From contig JAVKSM010000090.1 of NCBI GenBank assembly GCA_039583705.1, positions 1-13,985 of the forward strand: a DNA stretch of 13,985 nt, in the 5' to 3' direction. Origin of the DNA: JAVKSM01 sp039583705. GTDB lineage: Bacteria > Actinomycetota > Actinomycetes > Mycobacteriales > Pseudonocardiaceae. Position 1 is the first letter of the stretch, and the number at the start of each line of letters is the position of its first letter. Positions 5,940 to 12,498 of the stretch are shown one piece after another. The notes beneath the pieces were generated by a model. The model ran no database searches. It worked only from the letters and a program-made list of their open reading frames with translations, and was not told where the DNA came from. Both the position numbers and the translations under genes were made by a program.

Positions 5940-7838
5940 GTGATGGCTGCGGACGAGGGTGCGTACTTCGAGGCCCTGCTGGAGTTCGTCAAGGAGTCCC
6001 GCAGCTTCGACTTCACCGGCTACAAGCGCTCCAGCCTGAGCCGGCGGGTGGACCGCCGCATGCAGCAGCTCGCCATCACCTCCTACGTCGACTACCTCGA
6101 CTACCTCCAGGTTCACCCCGACGAGTTCACCGCGCTCTTCAACACCGTGCTGATCAATGTCACCAGTTTCTTCCGGGACCGGGAAGCATGGGACCAGCTC
6201 GCGGCCGAAGTGCTGCCGCGGATCCTCGTGGCGCGCCGGCCGACGGAGATGCTGCGGGTGTGGTGCGCCGGCTGCGCCAGCGGGGAGGAGGCATACTCGG
6301 TGGCGATCTTGCTGGCCGAGGAACTGGGTGTCGAGAATTTCCGGGACCGTGTCAAGATCTACGCGACGGACGTCGACGACGAGGCGCTCAACATGGCGCG
6401 GCACGGCAGCTACGGCGGGAAGGAGGTGGCCGGCGTCCCACCCGACCTGCTCGAGCGCTACTTCGAGCACAATGCGGCACGCTTCGCCTTCCGCAAGGAC
6501 CTGCGCCGCGGGGTGATCTTCGGCCGCAACGATCTCGTCCAGGACGCTCCGATCAGCCGGGTGGACCTGCTGGTGTGCCGCAACACGTTGATGTACCTCA
6601 ACGCGGAGACCCAGGCACAGGTGCTCGCCCGGTTCCACTACGCGCTGGCCGACACCGGGGTGCTCTTCCTCGGCAAGGCCGAGATGCTCCTCTCGCACGG
6701 CCACCTGTTCACTCCCGTGGATCTCAGGTGGCGATTCTTCCGCAAGGTCCGGCGCGAACTGATGGGATTCACCGTCGCCGGGAACCTGGCGAACCCCGGA
6801 CCCGGCAAGCGACGGACACCGGGCGACGCGCTGGAGCAGGAGGCCCTGCTGGCGAGCCCGGTGGCGGCCATCGTGCTCACCGAGGACGACACCGTGGCGC
6901 TGGTCAACCAGCGCGCCGAGGCCATGTTCGGAGTGTCCCCGCGTGACGCCGGACGCCCGTTTCGTGACATGGACGTCTCCCACCGGCCGGTCGAGCTCCG
7001 ACCGCACCTTGACGAGGTGCGGCGGGAGCGCCGGGCGACGTGGGTGCGCGACGTGCCGTGGCTGGGTGGCCACGGTGCGGCGATGTACCTGGACATCCAG
7101 GTCGTGCCCCTGGCGTCGCGCGACGGGAGCACGGCGACTGCGCTGTTCTTCTCCGACGTCACCCGCTACCGCACGCTCGCCAATGAGCTGGACTCCGCGC
7201 ACCGGCAGGTCGAGACCGCCTACGAGGAGCTCCAGTCCACGGTGGAGGAGCTGGAGACCACCAACGAGGAGCTCCAGTCCACGGTGGAGGAGCTGGAAAC
7301 CACCAACGAGGAGCTCCAGTCCACCAACGAGGAGCTGGAGACGATGAACGAGGAGCTCCAGTCCACCAACGACGAGCTCCACTCCATCAATGACGAGCTG
7401 CAGGAGCGCACCGACCAGGTCGACGCGGCGAACTGTTTCCTGGAGTCGGTGCTGGGCAGCCTGCGTAGCGCCGTGGTCGTCGTCGACCCTGAGCTGCTGG
7501 TGCAGGCCTGGAACCACCGCGCGGAGGACATGTGGGGGCTGCGCCTGGCGGAGGCCCGGGGCCAGCACCTGCTCAACCTCGACATCGGGCTGCCGACCGA
7601 CCTGCTGCGCCAGCCCGTGAGTCAGGTTCTCGCCGACGGTGACGAGCCGCCGCAGCAGCTGACCCTACAGGCGATCAACCGACGTGGCCGGCCCATCTCG
7701 GTGCGGGTCGCCTGCGGTCCGCTCACCGGGCCCGACGGCAAACCGGCCGGTGCGATCGTCGTCATGGACCAGCTCGGCGACGCCCATGCCCTGGTAGCCG
7801 GTGACGGCGCCCCGGCGCCCGGTACCGACGGTTCCTGA
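5940..7838 (+). CDS. CheR-type methyltransferase fused to PAS-coiled coil-PAS
   Basis: The 632-residue cytoplasmic protein begins with a CheR SAM-dependent glutamate methyltransferase: an N-terminal helical domain (~8-80, ending 'NVTSFFRD') and a SAM-binding domain with 'VWCAGCASGEEAYS' (107-120), 'YATDVD' (141-146) and 'DLLVCRNTLMYL' (209-220). A PAS domain follows (~299-411), then a highly charged coiled coil (~412-495) with four 14-residue units, then a second PAS domain (~505-615). The PAS domains suggest sensing of a small ligand, redox state or light; no cofactor residue can be named. There is no histidine kinase domain, so output is methylation or partner binding. Start GTG 5940 or ATG 5943; the ribosome site is weak. 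It follows the CheB gene by 54 bases and ends four bases before the convergent GT9 gene. Confidence 0.88.
   Translation: MMAADEGAYFEALLEFVKESRSFDFTGYKRSSLSRRVDRRMQQLAITSYVDYLDYLQVHPDEFTALFNTVLINVTSFFRDREAWDQLAAEVLPRILVARRPTEMLRVWCAGCASGEEAYSVAILLAEELGVENFRDRVKIYATDVDDEALNMARHGSYGGKEVAGVPPDLLERYFEHNAARFAFRKDLRRGVIFGRNDLVQDAPISRVDLLVCRNTLMYLNAETQAQVLARFHYALADTGVLFLGKAEMLLSHGHLFTPVDLRWRFFRKVRRELMGFTVAGNLANPGPGKRRTPGDALEQEALLASPVAAIVLTEDDTVALVNQRAEAMFGVSPRDAGRPFRDMDVSHRPVELRPHLDEVRRERRATWVRDVPWLGGHGAAMYLDIQVVPLASRDGSTATALFFSDVTRYRTLANELDSAHRQVETAYEELQSTVEELETTNEELQSTVEELETTNEELQSTNEELETMNEELQSTNDELHSINDELQERTDQVDAANCFLESVLGSLRSAVVVVDPELLVQAWNHRAEDMWGLRLAEARGQHLLNLDIGLPTDLLRQPVSQVLADGDEPPQQLTLQAINRRGRPISVRVACGPLTGPDGKPAGAIVVMDQLGDAHALVAGDGAPAPGTDGS
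7224..7391 (+). repeat. Four tandem 42-bp units in the CheR-PAS coiled coil
   Basis: Four in-frame 42-base units start at 7224, 7266, 7308 and 7350 and encode residues 429-484. Each unit gives two heptads of the type EELQSTx-EELExxN. Units 1 and 2 differ by a single base (GAG versus GAA), so the duplication is recent or kept homogeneous; units 3 and 4 have diverged. Heptad spacing keeps the coiled coil in register when a unit is gained or lost. Confidence 0.9.
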
Positions 7839-7842
7839 CATC

Positions 7843-8967
7843 TCAACCGGCGGGGCCGGTGAGCAGGTCGAGGGCCTCGTCGACGATCTCGTCGACCTGG
7901 ACGTCGGCGACGAACGAGGGCCGGTGCCCACATGCCGGGCCACCGGGCCGGGACGGGTAGAGGTCACGGGTGCAGTCGGCGCCGCAACACGGGCAGTGCA
8001 CCGTCCACGACAGCACCGGGCGGTGCCGGCTGCGGGTCGCCGGTCCGGCGTTGATGGCGTTGCCGCACCAGTAGATGCCCACGGTCGGCGTTCCGACCGC
8101 GCGGGCCAGGTGCAGCGGTCCGGTGTCGTTGGAGATGGCCAGCTCACACCGCGCCAGCACCCCCGCCAGCCCGCCCAGACCGACCGCGCCCACCAGCGGC
8201 AGCACCGGCCGCCGCATCGCCGAGACCACCGTGGACACCAGCTCGCGCTCGGCCGCGGACCCCGTGACCGCGACGTCGAACCCGGCGTCGGCAAGCGCGT
8301 CACCGACGGCGGCGAAGCGCTGCGGCGGCCAGCGGCGCCGGGGGTCGGTCGCGCCCGGGTGCAGCGCGACCCAGCCGCGGCCGACGGGTGGCGGCAGCAC
8401 GGCGTCGGCTTGCGCCCGGTCGACGTCGGTGACCGCCAGCTCCGCGTCCTCGGCGCACCCGGTGGCGCCGACCAGAGCCACCACCTCCAGGTAGCGGCTG
8501 ACCTCGGGCTGGTAGTAGCGGTAGGGCACCCAGCGGTCCAGTGCCGCCGCGCCGGGCGCCCGCAGCCCGACCGTGGTTCCCGCTCCGAACTGCCGCACCA
8601 GCGGGTTGGACGTCGCCCCGCCGCCGTGCAACTGGACCGCGAGATCGAAGCCACGCTCCCGCAGTGCGGCGAGGAACCGCGGGAGCTCGCTGGCCGGGGG
8701 CACGTTGGCGGTGATCCCGGCCAGGCCGTCGACCCGGGGCAGCACGAGCACCTCGGAGACGGGACCCGGGCGTCCAGCGAGGAAGCCCTGGTGCCACGGC
8801 GCGCCGACGAGGGTCAGCCGGGCTCGGGGGTAGGCTCGCGTCAGCGCGTGCAGGGCCGGCAGCGACATGAGGTAGTCCCCGATCGCGTTGGCCCGCAGCA
8901 CCGCGATCCGTTCGACGTCGGGCAAGCGGTCGGGCAACGCGGAGCCCGGGGCGAGCGTGCCGGTCAC
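7843..8967 (-). CDS. Glycosyltransferase family 9 (heptosyltransferase-like)
   Basis: This is a 374-residue GT-B fold enzyme of the ADP-heptose:LPS heptosyltransferase family. The N-terminal motif 'LRANAIGDYLMSLPAL' (~24-39) and the C-terminal nucleotide-sugar motif 'ISNDTGPLHLARAVGTPTVGIY' region (~278-299) are clear. A cysteine-rich patch follows (Cys325, 327, 328, 332, 346 and His348; 'HCPCCGADC ... ACGH') that could hold a zinc ion. GTG 8967 is chosen because it overlaps the stop of the upstream oxidoreductase gene by four bases (GTGA), a standard translational coupling; an ATG/GTG-type start 15 codons earlier at 9012 would overlap that gene by 49 bases. With the GmhB-like phosphatase at 10461 it suggests heptose or related sugar chemistry. 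Gram-positive actinomycetes lack LPS, so the acceptor is probably a cell-wall glycan or secondary product; this is inference. Confidence 0.87.
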   Translation of the reverse strand: MTGTLAPGSALPDRLPDVERIAVLRANAIGDYLMSLPALHALTRAYPRARLTLVGAPWHQGFLAGRPGPVSEVLVLPRVDGLAGITANVPPASELPRFLAALRERGFDLAVQLHGGGATSNPLVRQFGAGTTVGLRAPGAAALDRWVPYRYYQPEVSRYLEVVALVGATGCAEDAELAVTDVDRAQADAVLPPPVGRGWVALHPGATDPRRRWPPQRFAAVGDALADAGFDVAVTGSAAERELVSTVVSAMRRPVLPLVGAVGLGGLAGVLARCELAISNDTGPLHLARAVGTPTVGIYWCGNAINAGPATRSRHRPVLSWTVHCPCCGADCTRDLYPSRPGGPACGHRPSFVADVQVDEIVDEALDLLTGPAG

Positions 8968-9932
8968 GTGGCTGCGAACTCCTGGGCGGCTGGCAGCACG
9001 TCGGTCGACCATGCGTCGAAGAAGGCATCCTGGTCGGGCCCGATCTGCTGGACGTACACCTCGTCGAAGCCGGCCTCGACGAACTGCCGCACCGCCGCGA
9101 GGTGCCGCTGCGGGTCAGGCCCGCACGCCACCGCCTCGGCCACGGCCTGGTGGGTCACGAGGCTCGCGGCCTGCTCGAAGTGCCGCGGCGTCGGCAGCAC
9201 CTGGCCCAGCTCCCCGGGCAGTTGCTGGTTCGCCCACAGCCGGTGCGCGGTGTCCACCCCGCGGCCCAGGTCCTCGGCCCAGCACACCTTCATCCCAGCC
9301 TGGGCCGGACGGTCGCCGCCGCCGGACTCCCGGAACCTGTCGACCAGTTCGGCCGAGGGTATGGCGCAGCAGAACCCGTCGCCGATCCGCCCGGCCAACG
9401 CGGCCGCCCTCGGCCCGAAGCCGGAGACGTAGATCGGCACCGGCTGCTGGGGCAACGTGTAGATCCGGGCGTCCTCGACCGTGTAGTACTCGCCGTGGTA
9501 GGTCAGCTCGCCACCGCGGTGCAGTGCCCGGATGACCTCGACGGCCTCCTCCAGCATCGCCAGCCGGATGGTGGCGGGCGGCCAGCGGTCCCCGAAGATG
9601 TGCTCGTTGAGTGCCTCGCCGCTGCCGACGCCCAGGACGAAACGACCCTCGCACTGCACTGCGGTGGTGGCGGCGGCCTGCGCGACGATCGCCGGGTGGA
9701 TGCGCATCGTCGGGCACGTCACCCCGGTGCTGATCGGCAGTGTGGTCGCCTCGGACAACGCGCCGATCACGGACCACACGAATGGCGCCTGGCCCTGCGC
9801 CTCGTTCCACGGGTGGAAGTGGTCGGAGATCCACAACCGCTCGAAACCGGCCTGCTCGGCCATCCGGGCCTGGCGCACCAGCTCCCGCGGCCCGAACTCC
9901 TCGCAGGCCAGGGCATACCCGAAGCTCACCAT
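8964..9932 (-). CDS. F420-dependent LLM-class oxidoreductase (Fgd-like)
   Basis: The 322-residue TIM-barrel enzyme belongs to the luciferase-like superfamily, branch of F420-dependent glucose-6-phosphate dehydrogenase and its relatives (the TIGR03557 type by motif memory). Visible are 'SDHFHPWNEAQGQAPFVW' (36-53), 'GVTCPTMRIHPAIVAQAAAT' (70-89) and 'GVGSGEALNEH' (101-111), segments that line the F420 pocket in Fgd. Reduced F420 is a low-potential hydride donor used in detoxification and oxidative-stress defence; the substrate here is unknown. ATG 9932 is chosen at the conserved N-terminus 'SFGYALACEEFGPRELVR'. Its stop overlaps the GT9 start by four bases, so the two are an operon. A GTTT-N15-GGGTAG promoter stands about 70 bases upstream. 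Confidence 0.87.
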   Translation of the reverse strand: MVSFGYALACEEFGPRELVRQARMAEQAGFERLWISDHFHPWNEAQGQAPFVWSVIGALSEATTLPISTGVTCPTMRIHPAIVAQAAATTAVQCEGRFVLGVGSGEALNEHIFGDRWPPATIRLAMLEEAVEVIRALHRGGELTYHGEYYTVEDARIYTLPQQPVPIYVSGFGPRAAALAGRIGDGFCCAIPSAELVDRFRESGGGDRPAQAGMKVCWAEDLGRGVDTAHRLWANQQLPGELGQVLPTPRHFEQAASLVTHQAVAEAVACGPDPQRHLAAVRQFVEAGFDEVYVQQIGPDQDAFFDAWSTDVLPAAQEFAAT

Positions 9933-10003
9933 GGCGCCGGGATACCCCTGGTGGCGGCGACCCGCAACCGGGACCACGCCCAACCACCCGGGCCGCGGCC
10001 GCG

Positions 10004-10028
10004 CTACCCAGGCGCCGGGAAAACAAAC
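10004..10028 (-). promoter_or_regulatory. Candidate SigF-type promoter GTTT-N15-GGGTAG for the oxidoreductase-GT9 operon
   Basis: On the minus strand GTTT (10028-10025), a 15-base spacer and GGGTAG (10009-10004) match the SigF consensus except for the last -10 base. Predicted start near 9997, leader about 65 bases to ATG 9932. A second GGGTAT lies nearer the gene (9947-9942), but its best -35 is GTTG with a 17-base spacer, and it would leave almost no leader. Confidence 0.65.
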
Positions 10029-10062
10029 CCGCAGTTCGCGTTGTGGCGGCGCGCCGTCCGTC

Positions 10063-10087
10063 GTTACCGTCGCGGGCGGACGGGTTG
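10063..10087 (+). promoter_or_regulatory. Weak candidate SigF-type promoter GTTA-N15-GGGTTG for the STAS gene
   Basis: GTTA (10063-10066), 15 bases and GGGTTG (10082-10087) keep the exact spacing seen at the stronger sites but deviate by one base in the -35 and by two in the -10. The position is right: transcription would begin near 10094, just before the GGGGAGGA ribosome site (10098-10104... wait-free spacing to ATG 10111). Confidence 0.35.
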
Positions 10088-10110
10088 CAGAACATCCGGG
10101 GAGGACCTCA

Positions 10111-10506
10111 ATGCCGGCCATCCGCAGCAGCGACAGCTCCGACGTCGGGATCGAGCCGCTGGTCGAGGTCACGGTCGAGCCCGCCCGGCCGGGCGTCGTG
10201 CTGGTGCGGGCACGCGGCGAGATCGACCTGTTCGGCGCGCCCGAGCTGCAGCGTAACGTCGAGCAGCAGCTGGCGGTGGCCAGCGAGGCCGTGGTGCTCG
10301 ACCTCGGCGGCGTGAGCTTCATGGGCTCCAGCGGGCTGGCCGTGCTCGTCGCAGGCCGCGACACCGCGTCCCGGTACCAGGTCGAGCTGCGGGTGGTGGC
10401 CTCGACCCGGGCCGTGCTGCGGCCGCTGGCGTGCACCGGCCTGTCCGACATGTTCGACATCTACCCCTCGGTCGAAGCGGCACTGGGCGAGCCGGCCGCC
10501 CAGTAG
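10111..10506 (+). CDS. STAS domain anti-sigma factor antagonist (SpoIIAA/RsbV-like)
   Basis: The 131-residue single-domain protein is of the SpoIIAA/RsbV class. In its unphosphorylated form such proteins bind the anti-sigma factor and release the sigma factor. Features are 'VVLVRARGEIDLFGAPELQ' (29-47), the strand 'EAVVLDLGGVSFMGSSGLAVL' region (59-79) and a final helix. Ser73-Ser74 in 'GSSGL' matches the phosphorylated D-S-S-G motif, with the aspartate replaced by glycine. A clear GGGGAGGA lies upstream of ATG 10111. The 3' end overlaps the convergent HAD phosphatase gene by 46 bases. The anti-sigma/sigma operon begins about 700 bases downstream on the same strand, making UsfX/SigF the natural target; the STAS-HATPase fusion is a candidate kinase. 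Specificity is inferred. Confidence 0.88.
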   Translation: MPAIRSSDSSDVGIEPLVEVTVEPARPGVVLVRARGEIDLFGAPELQRNVEQQLAVASEAVVLDLGGVSFMGSSGLAVLVAGRDTASRYQVELRVVASTRAVLRPLACTGLSDMFDIYPSVEAALGEPAAQ

Positions 10507-11078
10507 TCGCGGACCGCCACGGCACCCCGTTCGCGCGTCCCGCCTAGGAGCAGCCGCGCCGCCTCGAGCAGGTCGGCAGCGACCAGCGGCGCTGCGGCCA
10601 CCTCCGGCGGCCGGGTCACCGGTGTGGGGACCAGCACGGCCCGCGCCCCGGCCGCGGCGGCCGCGGCCAGGTCGGCCCCGATGTCCCCGACGACCGCCAG
10701 CCGCGACGGCGGCAGCTTGAGCCGCCGGGCCGCCGCGAGCACCATGCCGGGCGCCGGTTTGCGGCAGGGGCAGCCGGCCTGCGGCGGGTGCGGGCACACC
10801 TGCCACACCGCGAACGGGCCGAGCAGCGCCTCGACCCGGTCGTTGACCCGGCGCACGGCCCGTGCCGCCAGCAGGCCGCGCCCGATCCCCGACTGGTTGG
10901 TGACCACACCGACCGTGATGCCGGCGGCCCGCAGCAGGTCCAGCGCGGGGCGCGCCGTCGGCATGGGGCGCACCGCTTCCGGGTCGTCGTTGTAGGGCAC
11001 GTCGACGACCAGGGTGCCGTCCCGGTCGAAGAGGACACCCGCGGGCGGGACCACGGTGGCGGGCGCGGCGTTCGGCAC
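10461..11078 (-). CDS. gmhB: HAD-IIIA phosphatase, D-glycero-manno-heptose 1,7-bisphosphate 7-phosphatase-like
   Basis: This is a 205-residue soluble phosphatase. Motif I 'LFDRDGTL' (16-23) supplies the nucleophile Asp18 and Asp20. Motif II is 'VTNQSGIGRG' (59-68), motif III Lys107 in 'CRKPAP' and motif IV 'GDIGAD' (131-136). Cys95, His97, Cys103 and Cys105 ('CPHPPQAGCPC') form the zinc loop characteristic of GmhB within the HAD-IIIA group. GmhB removes the 7-phosphate of heptose bisphosphate on the route to activated ADP- or GDP-heptose. GTG 11078 is used; later in-frame GTGs exist and no strong ribosome site was seen. It is divergent from the anti-sigma operon and overlaps the STAS gene by 46 bases at its 3' end. 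Together with the GT9 gene it hints at a heptose pathway, but the kinase, isomerase and nucleotidyltransferase are not in the window. Confidence 0.83.
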   Translation of the reverse strand: MPNAAPATVVPPAGVLFDRDGTLVVDVPYNDDPEAVRPMPTARPALDLLRAAGITVGVVTNQSGIGRGLLAARAVRRVNDRVEALLGPFAVWQVCPHPPQAGCPCRKPAPGMVLAAARRLKLPPSRLAVVGDIGADLAAAAAAGARAVLVPTPVTRPPEVAAAPLVAADLLEAARLLLGGTRERGAVAVRDYWAAGSPSAASTEG

Positions 11079-11125
11079 GAACGCCAGGGTGGCCGGGCGC
11101 GGCCCTGGTGGTCAAACCGGCGGCG

Positions 11126-11150
11126 GTTTCCGTCCCCGGCGGCGGGGTAC
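11126..11150 (+). promoter_or_regulatory. SigF-type promoter GTTT-N15-GGGTAC for the anti-sigma/sigma operon
   Basis: GTTT (11126-11129), a 15-base spacer and GGGTAC (11145-11150) match the SigF/SigB-group consensus at all core bases, the last -10 base being C as allowed in the Streptomyces SigB form. The predicted start near 11157 gives a leader of about 45 bases before ATG 11202. Its place directly before the sigma operon implies positive autoregulation, as known for sigF/sigB operons. Confidence 0.75.
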
Positions 11151-11201
11151 TCCGGCTGCAGTCCGACTCCCGATCTCACGGGGGGATGAGGAGCCGCCCC
11201 G

Positions 11202-11627
11202 ATGACCCAGATTCAGAAGGCCGTGGAGGCACCCCTCCCCGGCCCGGTCGAGGTCCGGGTGGCGGCGTCCATCGCGCAGATCCCGCCATTGCGGGCGGTT
11301 GTGGGTGACCTGGCGGCCAGGGCCGACTTCGACATCGACGCGATCGCCGACCTGCGGATGGCCGTCGACGAGGCCGGCGCGACACTCGTGGCGCTGGCCG
11401 GCGTCGACGCCCGGATGTGCTGCTTCTTCGAGCTGTCACCCGACGAGATCGTCGTCACGGCGACGGTGGCGGTCGACCCGGGGACGAGCGTGCCGACCGC
11501 CACCTTCGGCTGGCGGGTGCTGTCGACGCTCATGGACCGGGTGGAGGTGCTCGGCGGGCCGCCGAATTCTCCCGGTGAGTTGGGAATCCGGATGTGGCGC
11601 AGCCGCTACGGAGGGTTCGGGGGGTGA
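11202..11627 (+). CDS. rsbW: UsfX/RsbW-like anti-sigma factor
   Basis: The 141-residue protein has the HATPase_c-like fold of RsbW/SpoIIAB anti-sigma factors and resembles mycobacterial UsfX: 'VEVRVAASIAQIPPLRAVVGDLA' (16-38), 'FDIDAIADLRMAVDEAGATLV' region (43-63) and 'ATFGWRVLSTLMDRVEVLGG' (100-119). It would hold the downstream sigma factor inactive in the cytoplasm. The N box lacks the usual asparagine ('DEAGATLVAL' against E-A-x-x-N-A-V) and the G2 glycine pair is reduced to 'TFGW', so ATP binding or kinase activity is doubtful; UsfX shows similar changes. ATG 11202 has GAGGAG eight bases upstream (11188-11193). The stop overlaps the sigma start by four bases, ensuring paired synthesis. 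The promoter at 11126-11150 precedes it. Confidence 0.87.
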   Translation: MTQIQKAVEAPLPGPVEVRVAASIAQIPPLRAVVGDLAARADFDIDAIADLRMAVDEAGATLVALAGVDARMCCFFELSPDEIVVTATVAVDPGTSVPTATFGWRVLSTLMDRVEVLGGPPNSPGELGIRMWRSRYGGFGG

Positions 11628-12415
11628 GAGTGACCGGCCAGCCCCGATCGGCCGAACGCACCGGCTACGAACACCTCACCCCGCTGCTGGCCGAGTTCGC
11701 CGGGCTGCCGGCCGACGACCCGCGGCGCAGGTTCCTGCGCGACGAGTTGGTCACCGGCTACCTCCCGGTGGCCCAGCACATCGCCCGCCGGTTCGCCCGT
11801 CGCGGGGAGCCGCAGGAGGATCTCGAGCAGGTGGCGACGGTGGGTCTGATCCACGCCGTGGACCGCTTCGAACCCGACCGGGGCGTGGACTTCCTGTCCT
11901 ACGCCGTACCCACGGTCACCGGCGAGGTCCGCCGGCACTTCCGCGACCAGGCATGGTCGATGCGGGTGCCGCGCCGGCTCAAGGATCTGCACGTCACGCT
12001 CAGCGTGGCCACCACCGAGCTGTCCCAGCGTGTCGGGCGGGCGCCCACGCCCACCGAGCTGGCCGAGCACCTCGGACTGGGTCGGGAGGACGTGCTCGAG
12101 GCGCTGGAGGCGGCTGACGCCTACCGCACGAGTTCGCTGGACGCGCTGCTCGTCGACGAACCGGAGAGCGGCACCCTGGGCGACATGATCGGTCAGGCGG
12201 ACGCCGAGCTGGAGCGGGCGGAGTACCGCCAAGCCCTGCAGCCGCTGGTGCACAAGCTCCCGGAGCGGGAACGCACCATCCTCATGCTCCGCTTTTTCGG
12301 CAACCTGACCCAGTCCCAGATCGCGCAGCGGGTCGGCATCTCCCAGATGCACGTCTCCCGGCTGCTCGCCAAGACCCTCGCCCACCTCCGCGACAACCTG
12401 GCCACCGAGGGCTGA
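11624..12415 (+). CDS. sigF: RNA polymerase sigma factor, SigF/SigB/SigG family
   Basis: This is a 263-residue group 3 sigma factor. Region 2 covers ~36-115, with 'DLEQVATVGLIHAVDRFEPDRG' (66-87) and the -10-recognition part 'FLSYAVPTVTGEVRRHFRDQ' (90-109). Region 3 is ~116-185 ('VGRAPTPTELAEHLGL'). Region 4 is ~205-260, with the helix-turn-helix 'LTQSQIAQRVGISQMHVSRL' (228-247) that reads the -35. GTG 11624 is chosen because it overlaps the anti-sigma stop (GTGA) and has GGAGGG eight bases upstream (11610-11615); an ATG at 11594 and a GTG at 11630 are in frame but less well placed. The known SigF/SigB-group consensus GTTT-N15-GGGTA occurs before this operon and before other genes of the window, so a local regulon and autoregulation are likely. 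Confidence 0.92.
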   Translation: MRVTGQPRSAERTGYEHLTPLLAEFAGLPADDPRRRFLRDELVTGYLPVAQHIARRFARRGEPQEDLEQVATVGLIHAVDRFEPDRGVDFLSYAVPTVTGEVRRHFRDQAWSMRVPRRLKDLHVTLSVATTELSQRVGRAPTPTELAEHLGLGREDVLEALEAADAYRTSSLDALLVDEPESGTLGDMIGQADAELERAEYRQALQPLVHKLPERERTILMLRFFGNLTQSQIAQRVGISQMHVSRLLAKTLAHLRDNLATEG

Positions 12416-12447
12416 CCCGATCGTCCGATTGACCCGATCGTCGGACG
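12413..12447 (+). repeat. 13-base direct repeat with a 7-bp inverted repeat after sigF
   Basis: TGACCCGATCGTC occurs at 12413-12425, including the sigF stop, and again at 12430-12442. Overlapping it, CGTCCGA (12422-12428) and TCGGACG (12441-12447) can pair as a 7-bp stem with a 12-base loop. No T-run follows, so a factor-independent terminator is doubtful; it may be a protein site or a weak stop for sigF transcription. Confidence 0.4.
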
Positions 12448-12498
12448 CTGGCGCAACCTCCGGGTTTCCGCACCGACGCGGCTGGGAACGCGCTGCCC

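Noticed and set aside
7224..7391. CRISPR-like or mobile repeat array
   Set aside because: The units are contiguous, without spacers, in frame, and encode heptads inside a conserved coiled coil.
5799..7568. 589-codon open frame antisense to the CheR-PAS gene
   Set aside because: A GC-rich shadow: its Leu/Val/Gly-rich repeats are the reverse reading of the coiled-coil units, and the sense strand encodes clear domains.
7801..9432. 543-codon open frame antisense to the GT9 and oxidoreductase genes
   Set aside because: Low-complexity Arg/Gly/Gln/His composition without motifs, opposite two well-recognised genes.
9942..9968. GTTG-N17-GGGTAT on the minus strand before the oxidoreductase gene
   Set aside because: The -35 is off consensus and the start would leave almost no leader; the upstream GTTT-N15-GGGTAG site was preferred, though both could be used.
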